From Humibacillus sp. (GTDB taxonomy: Bacteria > Actinomycetota > Actinomycetes > Actinomycetales > Dermatophilaceae): a stretch of DNA of 64,000 bases. How positions within the stretch are numbered: the stretch's first letter is position 1; each line of letters begins with the position of its first letter. Made by a program: the position numbers and the translations under genes. Below are positions 26,101 to 32,545 of this stretch, in pieces. The DNA lies in assembly GCA_030452985.1 (NCBI GenBank), contig JAKDLG010000005.1, positions 1-64,000 of the forward strand. Direction: 5' to 3'. The notes beneath the pieces were generated by a model. That model was not told the origin of the DNA. It ran no database searches and saw only the letters and a program-made list of their open reading frames with translations.

Positions 26101-26587
26101 CGCCCTGGAGCGTCTCGAGGCGTTCGGCGTAGGTCGCCATCTGGAGCAGCGCGGGCACCTTGAGCCGGCGGGCCAGCTTCGTGTCGGCGATGTCGTAGCT
26201 GAAGTCACCGAGGTCGCTGGGCCGGCCGGGCACCTTGAGCAGGAAGTCGGCGAGGCCCACCCAGGCGCCGTCGAAGAAGGTGGCCTGGTAGACGACGTCG
26301 ACCCCTCGTCGCATGGCGTCGACGGTGGCCCGCTCGGCGGCGGCGCCCCTGAGGCCGAGCTCGGCGATGTCCTCGACGACGAGGCCGGCGGCCCGCAGCG
26401 TCTCGAGGTACGAGGATTCGTGCTGCAGGCCCTTGGCGAACACGAGGTTGAGCGCGTCGTCGGTGGGCACCGTGCGCGGCGCACCGGATTCAAGGGCCTC
26501 GAGGTCGAGCGTTGTGATGTGCGGGCACGCCACGTGCTTGGTCAGGTCGGTGGGGCTGAGCACGAGGCGACCGTCGATGCGCTGCAT
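23177..26587 (-). CDS. TM0106-type RecB-like nuclease fused to exonuclease and UPF1/DNA2-like helicase
   Basis: Predicted nucleic-acid processing enzyme of 1136 residues. Residues 1-230 form a Cas4/RecB-like nuclease: Cys21, Asp114, DTK at 135-137, QxxxY at 149-153 and CxxC...C (214, 217, 223), the four cysteines suggesting a 4Fe-4S cluster. Residues 310-510 form a DEDD-type exonuclease (DVYLDFEGDPW with Asp324/Glu326, YHYAPYE, VDVEST). The C-terminal third is a superfamily 1B helicase: QGPPGAGKTYAG, LVIDEAGQF, LLGDPQQLQQP and a late DKIQGQGAAVV motif. ATG 26587 is chosen as it directly precedes MQRIDGRLVLSPTDLTKH, the family's conserved beginning, though the ribosome binding site is weak. 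Confidence 0.88.
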   Translation of the reverse strand: MQRIDGRLVLSPTDLTKHVACPHITTLDLEALESGAPRTVPTDDALNLVFAKGLQHESSYLETLRAAGLVVEDIAELGLRGAAAERATVDAMRRGVDVVYQATFFDGAWVGLADFLLKVPGRPSDLGDFSYDIADTKLARRLKVPALLQMATYAERLETLQGVPPQWLTVVTGDRAQHQWRLVDVAPYARRRRADLHDAIDRPRPTESSRVEHCGQCRWKERCAQEWVDRDDLIQVAGMRPDHRARLIDAGLPTLRALADASEERLTGVLSSTARRRLVPQARLQLAERESGQARYELLEPDPGGPRTGLQLLPAPDEGDVYLDFEGDPWAEGGAGREYLAGIWTRAAEFTCFWAHDFEQEGALTTDLVDWLVERWKTHPDMHVYHYAPYETTALKRLASQHATREHELDQLLRGERFVDLYAVVRQGLRISKGSYSIKKLEEFYWHRTRSEGTDAVSDGLASVVEYERWLAARDEGRPEPQILEDIRAYNQVDVESTLALHDWLEERRAELARTGHELTRPGAGAVHEINEAEQAEIELAEALLARAELHRTAESEAETVAGELLAGCVGWHRREDRPDWWAYFRYGDLDPDELLENAGALAGLGAPREVGAVKQSLVWRYPFPAQECQLRPGIRAENVDTHKGVGEITALDPVAGWVELKMSKRLEPPTPRALKGPGPIGNHGLRASIAGSAQTWLSGSDNLAVRLVRGVVPEAATMVARVGESPADVVVRVGSELHGEVLAVQGPPGAGKTYAGAALIGRLLDDGLKVGVTGLSHSVIRNLLHKVGRPALHKTGEGAPTTNPSSNPSATGEAPSLVRPAKSNDEVVEALTTGTAKLVGGTAWLWSRDDLAEAVDVLVIDEAGQFSLANAVAVSRAATSLVLLGDPQQLQQPTKAVHPFGAGISVLEHLIGPHDVIPPDRGVFLDHTYRMHADLTGFVSELAYEGRLASAEPDARQDLRRVEVSAPRSLRALSGTGLRWAPVVHSVMADQSSAEEAAVVRLLVDDLLEGEWTDVTGTTRPLTLADILVVAPWNAHVATLAEHLPDGAQVGTVDKIQGQGAAVVIYSMGTTSAALAPRGVSFLYDVHRLNVAISRAKALAVIVASPLLLDAQVHRPEDLRAVNALCRYVENATIA

Positions 26588-26759
26588 GCCCGCGAGTATG
26601 CCGCGAGCCCCTGACGGCCGCGGAGGGCCAGTGGAGGCCCCCTCCCGCGGCATCCGGAATCGGTCGGCTCAGCCCATTGTCATCAGGGGCATCGTTTGGT
26701 CGACTGGGCGTGATGGGTTCGACCGGTCGGGCCGGGCCCGACGCGACTGGAGGTTGCCC

Positions 26760-27215
26760 ATGAGCAGTGAGACGCAGGCCGCGCCCGAAGGCGGGTCCGA
26801 CGGGTTGACGCCAAGGTCGGGCACGGAGTCGGCGGAAGGGGCGCAGCAGACGGTGCGCGTCAGCCACCGGGTCGCGGCCGACGTCACCGACGTCTGGGAG
26901 CACCTGGTGAGCCCCGCAGGCACCGCGGCCCTGTTCGGGGCGGGAGCCGAGCTCGGCACCAAGGGCGAGTCGTGGCGTAGCCACGACGGTCCACACGGCG
27001 TGCTGCGCAGCTACCACCCCCTCGAGCAGGTGCGGGTGTCGTGGCACGCAGACGACGACGGGCCGGCCAGCCTGGTCGACCTGCACCTGGTCCCCGACGG
27101 CGACGCGACCCGAGTCGACATCGTGCACGAGCGGCTGACCTCGACCGACGCGCACCCCGATCTGGAGGGTCACTGGCAAAGGGCACTCGACCGGTTCGCC
27201 TCTGGGGTGGGCTGA
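26760..27215 (+). CDS. SRPBCC/AHSA1-domain protein
   Basis: A 151-residue single-domain protein of the START-like SRPBCC fold: VSHRVAADVTDVWEHLVSP, SHDGPHGVLRSYHPLEQVRV and TRVDIVHERL, ending in GHWQRALDRF. Such small hydrophobic-ligand or chaperone-cofactor-like proteins have varied and mostly unknown roles. The first 28 residues are a Gly/Ser-rich tail. ATG 26760 follows GGAGG by six bases. It stands alone between the divergent nuclease/helicase gene and the purine locus. Confidence 0.85.
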   Translation: MSSETQAAPEGGSDGLTPRSGTESAEGAQQTVRVSHRVAADVTDVWEHLVSPAGTAALFGAGAELGTKGESWRSHDGPHGVLRSYHPLEQVRVSWHADDDGPASLVDLHLVPDGDATRVDIVHERLTSTDAHPDLEGHWQRALDRFASGVG

Positions 27216-27279
27216 TCGGCTCGACCGACCCGTTGCCGTCCAGTCCGCAGAGCCGGCTGAGAATTTTTTTGCTCAACCA

Positions 27280-27345
27280 TTGACGTGAGGCACGTCACAC
27301 CTTTAAAGTTCCGTCGATCGGTAAGTCAATTCCACATCCCGGAAA
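27280..27345 (+). promoter_or_regulatory. Promoter of purine permease gene with two candidate operators
   Basis: TTGACG (27280-27285), a 17-base spacer and TTAAAG (27303-27308) form a sigma-70-like promoter. A perfect 7-bp palindrome TGACGTG-agg-CACGTCA (27281-27297) lies across the -35/spacer. Downstream, at 27329-27345, lies ATTCCA-N5-CGGAAA, an inverted-repeat motif found again before iclR and of the TTCC-N-GGAA type used by several IclR-family regulators. The positions suit repression. Confidence 0.6.
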
Positions 27346-27463
27346 CCAATCCAAAAGCGGTCATTTTAACGGCCCTCCGCGAGCTGAGCCCCATCACCCC
27401 GAGGGCATCACAGCGCGCGAACGATTCGAGCACCACCAGCAGCCTCGACATCGGAGTTCACTC

Positions 27464-29443
27464 ATGAGTACCACCGCCACTCCCCCGGCCCCATCGAAGC
27501 GCAGGTCACGTCACCCCGTCGACGAGATTCTGCCCGCACCCAAGCTGTTCGTCTACGGCTTCCAGCACGTGCTCGCGTTCTACGCCGGGGCGGTGATCGT
27601 GCCGATCCTGCTCGCCGGCGCCATCGGCCTGACGACCGAAGAGCTCATCCACCTGATCAACGCCGACCTCTTCACGTGCGGCATCGCCTCGATCATCCAG
27701 TCGGTCGGCTTCTGGAAGGTCGGCGTCAAGCTGCCGCTGCTCCAGGGCGTCACCTTCACCGCCGTCTCGCCCATGATCGCCATCGGCCTCGCAGCCGGCG
27801 GCGGCACCGACGGCCTGCTCGTCATCTACGGCGCCGTCATCGTCGCCGGGCTGTTCACCTTCTTCCTGGCGCCCTACTTCAGCAAGCTGATCCGCTTCTT
27901 CCCGCCCGTCGTCACGGGCAGTGTGATCCTGATCATCGGCATCGCGCTGCTGCCCGTTGCGGCCAACGATGCCGCTGGAGGTCTGGGCCCGAACTTCAAC
28001 CCGGCCAGCGGCAAGAACATGGCCTACGCCCTCGGCACGTTGTTCCTCATCGTCGCCATCCAGCGCATCTTCAAAGGGTTCATGGCCACCGTGGCCGTGC
28101 TCGTCGGTCTCGTCATCGGCACGCTGATCGCCTTCATCCTCGGTGACGCTACGTTCAGCAACGTGTCGACCTCGGGCTGGTTCGGCGTCACGACCCCGTT
28201 CTTCTTCGGCATCCCCAAGTTCTCAGCGGCCGCCATCATCTCGATGATCGTCGTCATGCTCATCACCGCGGTCGAAACCACCGGCGACGTGTTCGCGACG
28301 GGTGAGATCGTCGACAAGCGCATCGAGAGCGACGACATCGCCCGGGCGTTGCGCGCTGACGGTCTCTCCACCACCCTCGGTGGCGTACTCAACTCCTTCC
28401 CCTACACCTGCTTCGCCGAGAACGTCGGCCTGGTGCGCCTGACCCGGGTCAAGAGCCGCTACGTCGTGGCGATGGCGGGCGCGATCATGATCGTCATCGG
28501 GCTCATCCCCAAGGCCGGCGCCCTGGTGGCCGGCATTCCCAGCCCGGTACTCGGTGGCGCGGCACTGGCGATGTTCGCCACGGTGGCCGTCGTCGGCGTT
28601 CAGACGCTGCAACGGGTGGACTTTCACGACCACCGCAACGTCGTCATCGTCGGCACCAGCGTCGCCTTGGCTTTGTACGTGACGATCCTGTCCGCCGGCT
28701 CTACCGGGTTCGCAGCACAAGGGGCCAAGGACATCTCCAGCGCCGTGCCCGAGTGGTCGAGGGTCATCTTCGGCTCAGGCATCACGCTCGGCAGCATCGC
28801 CGCGATCGCGCTCAACGCGATCTTCCACCACGTCGGCAGCGACAAGGGCCCGGCCGTCGCCGGTGAGCCCGGTCAGCTCGTGCGCCTGAGCGACGTGAAC
28901 GCCATGTCGCGTGAGGAGTTCGTCGAGACCTTCGGCGGGCTGTTCCAGGGGCCGACCTGGGTCGTCGAGCGGGCCTTCGACCAGCGGCCCTTCGGCGACA
29001 CCAACGACCTGCGCCAAGCCTTTCAGGAGGCTCTCTTCGCCGCCAACGAGCGCGAGCAGCGCGAGCTCATCGGGGCCTACCCCGACCTCGGCTCCGAGCG
29101 CGTCGCGGGTGGCGACGAGGGCGAGAACTCACTGCGCGACCAGTCGACCCTGGGCCTGACCCGTCTCGACGCGAAGGACCACGACGAGCTGAGCAACCTC
29201 GACGCGCAGTACCGCGAGCGGTTCGGCTTCCCGCTCGTCACCTGCGTTCGCGACCGCGACTCCTACGCCCAGGTGCTGCGCCACGGTTGGGAGCGGCTCA
29301 ACAACAGTGCGAGCCACGAGCACGCGGCCGCCCTCATCGAGATCGCCAAGATCGCCGCCTACCGGTTCGACGACCTGGTCGCTGACGCCAACCCGATCCA
29401 GAGTGCCCGGGTGCGCTCGGTCGACATCGATCAGCTCTCATGA
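27464..29443 (+). CDS. NCS2 purine/xanthine permease fused to an OHCU-decarboxylase-like domain
   Basis: Residues 1-about 465 are a nucleobase:cation symporter-2 (uracil-xanthine permease) with the signature QHVLAFYAG, about 12-14 membrane segments and the substrate-site region VETTGDVFATGEIV. NSFPYTCFAENVGLVRLTRV is also typical. Residues about 475-659 match 2-oxo-4-hydroxy-4-carboxy-5-ureidoimidazoline decarboxylase, the enzyme after urate hydroxylation. In that domain the family's AHPxLG histidine is tyrosine (GAYPDLG, Tyr539) and the EQ pair is DQ (Asp559), so activity is doubtful. It would lie on the cytoplasmic side. ATG 27464 follows CGGAG by seven bases. The 3' end overlaps the next gene by four bases. 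No urate oxidase is nearby. Confidence 0.9.
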   Translation: MSTTATPPAPSKRRSRHPVDEILPAPKLFVYGFQHVLAFYAGAVIVPILLAGAIGLTTEELIHLINADLFTCGIASIIQSVGFWKVGVKLPLLQGVTFTAVSPMIAIGLAAGGGTDGLLVIYGAVIVAGLFTFFLAPYFSKLIRFFPPVVTGSVILIIGIALLPVAANDAAGGLGPNFNPASGKNMAYALGTLFLIVAIQRIFKGFMATVAVLVGLVIGTLIAFILGDATFSNVSTSGWFGVTTPFFFGIPKFSAAAIISMIVVMLITAVETTGDVFATGEIVDKRIESDDIARALRADGLSTTLGGVLNSFPYTCFAENVGLVRLTRVKSRYVVAMAGAIMIVIGLIPKAGALVAGIPSPVLGGAALAMFATVAVVGVQTLQRVDFHDHRNVVIVGTSVALALYVTILSAGSTGFAAQGAKDISSAVPEWSRVIFGSGITLGSIAAIALNAIFHHVGSDKGPAVAGEPGQLVRLSDVNAMSREEFVETFGGLFQGPTWVVERAFDQRPFGDTNDLRQAFQEALFAANEREQRELIGAYPDLGSERVAGGDEGENSLRDQSTLGLTRLDAKDHDELSNLDAQYRERFGFPLVTCVRDRDSYAQVLRHGWERLNNSASHEHAAALIEIAKIAAYRFDDLVADANPIQSARVRSVDIDQLS

Positions 29444-30855
29444 GCGGGGCCGGCACCCAGGATGCCGGCCGGCTGGTTCTCGACGGATGCATCGTCGTCA
29501 CGATGGACGCCGCTCGCACGGAGCACACCGTGGGGCACGTCGTCATCGAGGGAACCCGCATCGTCTCGGTCGGCGAGGGCACGTATGCGACCAGCCGGGA
29601 TGCCGGGGGGCTCGCCACCACCCGGCATCCGGGCAGCGCCGAGGTTCGCGTCGTCGACGCCCGGGGTTGTGTCGCGACACCGGGACTGGTCAACACCCAC
29701 CACCACCTCTACCAGTGGGCCACCCGCGGAATAGCCTGCGACTCAACCCTCTTCGAGTGGCTCACTACGTTGTACCCGGTGTGGTCGGGCCTCGACGAGG
29801 ACATCGTTCGGGCGGCAGCCACCGCCGGTCTCGGGTGGCTCGCCCGCACCGGGTGCACGACCTCGATGGACCACCACTACGTCTTCCCCCACCGGGGCGG
29901 TGACCTGCTCGGCGCCGAGATCGCGGCGGCCGGCGAGGTCGGCACCCGCTTCCTTGCCACGCGCGGCTCGATGGACCTCGGCCAGTCGCGCGGTGGCCTG
30001 CCGCCTGACGACGTCGTCGAGAGCCTCGAGCTCATCCTCGCGGCAACGAGCGCTGCGATCGACCGCCATCACGACCCCTCCCCGGAGTCGCTGCTTCGCA
30101 TCGGGGTGGCGCCCTGTTCTCCGTTCTCTGTGACCGGCGACCTGCTGCGCGAGTCGGCTCTGCTCGCCCGCGAGTCGGGCGTCCGTCTGCACACACACCT
30201 GGCCGAGACGACCGACGAGGCTGAGTTCTGCCGCGTGCACTTCGACAAGACCCCCGTGGAATACATGGAGTCGGTGGGCTGGGTCGGTGACGACGTGTGG
30301 TTCGCCCACGGCATCCACTTCGACGAGGCCGGCATCGACACCCTGGCCGGCACGGGAAGCGCAGTGGCGCACTGCCCGTCGTCGAACGCTCGTCTCGGGG
30401 CCGGCGTCGCGCGCACCCGGGCGCTGCGCGACGCGGGGGTGATGGTCGGCCTGGGAGTCGACGGGCCGGCCTCCAACGAGTCGTCGTCGATGCTCGAGGA
30501 GGCTCGACACGCGCTGTTGTTCGCTCGCGCGACAGGCGGTCCGACCGCTCTCGGCGTGCGCGACGCTCTCGAGATGGCCACCATCGGGGGCGCGAAGGTG
30601 CTCGGCTGGGACGACCAGATCGGTTCGATCGAACCCGGCAAGCTCGCCGACATCGCTCTCTGGCGGGTCGACGGCCTGGCTCACGGCGACATCGTCGACT
30701 CCGTGGCCGGCCTGGTGCTCGGCGACCGCCCGCCCTTGCAGCTGTTGCTCGTCGGCGGTCGGCCGGTCGTGGAGCGCGACCGGCTCGTTACAGTCGACGA
30801 GGAGCGCCTCTCGCTCGATCTCAAAGCGGCCAGCACCGTGCTGCTCAGTCGCTAG
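29440..30855 (+). CDS. Amidohydrolase, probable 8-oxoguanine deaminase
   Basis: Metal-dependent TIM-barrel hydrolase of the ATZ/TRZ-like deaminase group, 471 residues. Metal and catalytic motifs: PGLVNTHHHLYQ, HTHLAETTDE, WFAHGIHF, AHCPSSNARLGAG and GLGVDGPASNESSSM. This pattern and the length fit 8-oxoguanine deaminases (8-oxoguanine to urate plus ammonia); hydroxydechloroatrazine-type or cytosine-like deaminases are the alternatives. ATG 29440 overlaps the permease stop (ATGA). Its place in the purine locus, between the permease and the xanthine dehydrogenase genes, supports a purine substrate. A Ser/Thr insert at residues 45-60 is unusual. Confidence 0.85.
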   Translation: MSGAGTQDAGRLVLDGCIVVTMDAARTEHTVGHVVIEGTRIVSVGEGTYATSRDAGGLATTRHPGSAEVRVVDARGCVATPGLVNTHHHLYQWATRGIACDSTLFEWLTTLYPVWSGLDEDIVRAAATAGLGWLARTGCTTSMDHHYVFPHRGGDLLGAEIAAAGEVGTRFLATRGSMDLGQSRGGLPPDDVVESLELILAATSAAIDRHHDPSPESLLRIGVAPCSPFSVTGDLLRESALLARESGVRLHTHLAETTDEAEFCRVHFDKTPVEYMESVGWVGDDVWFAHGIHFDEAGIDTLAGTGSAVAHCPSSNARLGAGVARTRALRDAGVMVGLGVDGPASNESSSMLEEARHALLFARATGGPTALGVRDALEMATIGGAKVLGWDDQIGSIEPGKLADIALWRVDGLAHGDIVDSVAGLVLGDRPPLQLLLVGGRPVVERDRLVTVDEERLSLDLKAASTVLLSR

Positions 30856-30891
30856 CGACATCCGTAATGCGAAATTGCTCTTCCGAAACCG

Positions 30892-30920
30892 TTGTCTCGC
30901 TGGGGGGTCCGTCGTATGCT
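30892..30920 (+). promoter_or_regulatory. Candidate promoter upstream of xdhA
   Basis: TTGTCT (30892-30897), 17 bases, TATGCT (30915-30920). It lies in the 187-base gap after the amidohydrolase gene and could start an xdhABC-guaD transcript with about 120 bases of leader. No clear copy of the motif shared by the permease and iclR promoters is present here. Confidence 0.45.
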
Positions 30921-31042
30921 TTGGCGAACCTCCGGTTGCTGTTCAGCATGGATAACCAGCGAATCGGTTTCACTCTAACCATGCGGCTGATCGCATCGAT
31001 CGGTCGGATCCGGTGCATCGTCGCACCCGACAAGGAGTGAAC

Positions 31043-32545
31043 ATGGCGTCCACGACCACACCCACTGCGGTTCCCACCCACGCTGCCGTTCCCACCGCCA
31101 CGGTGAACGGTCAGGCCTGTGGCTTCGAGCGGATCAGTGCCCAGACCTCGGCCCTCGACTGGCTGAGGGACCAAGGCCTCACGGGTGCCAAGGAAGGCTG
31201 CGCCGAGGGCGAGTGCGGAGCCTGCTCGGTGCTGGTGGCCCGACCCGCCGGCGATCACGACGATGCCGGCAGCCGATGGACAGCCATCAATGCCTGCCTC
31301 ATCCCGGCGGCCTCCCTCGACGGCCAGGAGGTCGTGACGGCCGAGGGCCTCGGCACCGCCGACGACCTGCACCCCGTGCAGTACGAGATGGCGATGCGGG
31401 GCGGGTCACAGTGCGGCTACTGCACCCCCGGCTTCGTCTGCAGCATGGCCGCCGAGTACTACCGCCCCGACCGTGGTGCCGAGGCGGAGGACGGGGGCGA
31501 AGGGCACGAATGCGGGCCGAATGGCTTTGACCTGCACGCGCTCTCGGGCAACCTGTGCCGGTGCACCGGCTACCGGCCGATCCAGGATGCCGCCTACGCC
31601 CTGGGCGCGCCGGCGGAGTCCGATGCGCTGGCCGAGCGGAGCAGCCGACGCGCACCGGACGCCGTACCGACCCGGCTCACCACCGCAGCCGGCACCTATG
31701 CCCGTGCTGCCGACCTCGAGGAGGTTCTCGCGCTGCGGGCAGAGCACCCCGACGCGACGCTCGTGGCCGGCTCGACCGACTGGGGTGTCGAGGTCAACAT
31801 CCGGGGGGTGCGCGCCCCCTATGTCATCGGTATCGACCGGGTGGCCGAGCTGCGCACCTTCGAGGTGGGCGACGAGGCGATCGAGCTCGGCGCGGCCCTG
31901 ACCCTCTCCGAGATCGAGGAACGCCTCGACGGCCGGATCCCGTTGCTGGCGCAGATGCTTCCTCAGTTCGCCTCCCGCCTCATTCGCAACGGCGCCACCA
32001 TCGGCGGCAACCTGGGCACCGGTTCGCCGATCGGTGACACGCCACCGGCGTTGCTGGCGCTCGAGGCCGACGTCGTGCTGGCCTCCCCCTCCGGCGAGCG
32101 GTCGGTGCCGCTGGCCGACTACTTCACCGGCTACCGCGCCACGGTCAAACAGGCCGACGAGCTCATCCGGGCCCTGCGGATCCCCGTACCGCTGAGCCCC
32201 GTCACCGCCTTCCACAAGATCGCCAAACGTCGCTTCGACGACATCAGCAGTGTGGCCGTCGGCTTCGCCCTGACCATCGACGACGGGGTCGTCAGCAGAG
32301 CTCGCATCGGTCTGGGCGGCGTGGCCGCCACCCCCATTCGAGCGCGAGACACGGAGGCCGCCCTCGAAGGGCGGCCCTTCACCCGCGACGTGGTGCGAGC
32401 GGCGGCCGCCGTGATGCGCCGTGAAGGCACGCCGATGAGCGACCATCGCGCTAGCGGCAACTACCGGGCCGCCATGCTCGGAACGGCCCTGCTCAAGCTG
32501 CACTCCCAACACGGCACCACATCCACCACGGAGGTCTCGGCATGA
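31043..32545 (+). CDS. xdhA: Xanthine dehydrogenase small subunit (2Fe-2S and FAD)
   Basis: Electron-transfer subunit of xanthine dehydrogenase, which oxidises hypoxanthine and xanthine to urate with NAD. Of 500 residues, the first cluster site is KEGCAEGECGACSV, the second CGYCTPGFVC and GNLCRCTGYRP. The FAD domain follows (ATLVAGSTDWGVEVN, IRNGATIGGNLGTGSPIGD), then the CO-dehydrogenase flavoprotein C-terminal domain (AFHKIAKRRFDDISSVA). The start is ATG 31043 after AAGGAG; the alternative further upstream lacks a ribosome binding site. It ends in a 4-base overlap with xdhB. A loop around residues 140-160 is longer than in relatives. Confidence 0.95.
   Translation: MASTTTPTAVPTHAAVPTATVNGQACGFERISAQTSALDWLRDQGLTGAKEGCAEGECGACSVLVARPAGDHDDAGSRWTAINACLIPAASLDGQEVVTAEGLGTADDLHPVQYEMAMRGGSQCGYCTPGFVCSMAAEYYRPDRGAEAEDGGEGHECGPNGFDLHALSGNLCRCTGYRPIQDAAYALGAPAESDALAERSSRRAPDAVPTRLTTAAGTYARAADLEEVLALRAEHPDATLVAGSTDWGVEVNIRGVRAPYVIGIDRVAELRTFEVGDEAIELGAALTLSEIEERLDGRIPLLAQMLPQFASRLIRNGATIGGNLGTGSPIGDTPPALLALEADVVLASPSGERSVPLADYFTGYRATVKQADELIRALRIPVPLSPVTAFHKIAKRRFDDISSVAVGFALTIDDGVVSRARIGLGGVAATPIRARDTEAALEGRPFTRDVVRAAAAVMRREGTPMSDHRASGNYRAAMLGTALLKLHSQHGTTSTTEVSA

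Noticed and set aside
27290-27350. GlnR nitrogen-regulator box at the permease promoter
   Set aside because: GTCAC and GAAAC-like words occur, but not with the six-base spacing of the consensus.
30870-31042. Third copy of the ATTCCA-N5-CGGAAA operator before xdhA
   Set aside because: Only loose half matches such as CTTCCGAAA were found; spacing and second half do not fit.
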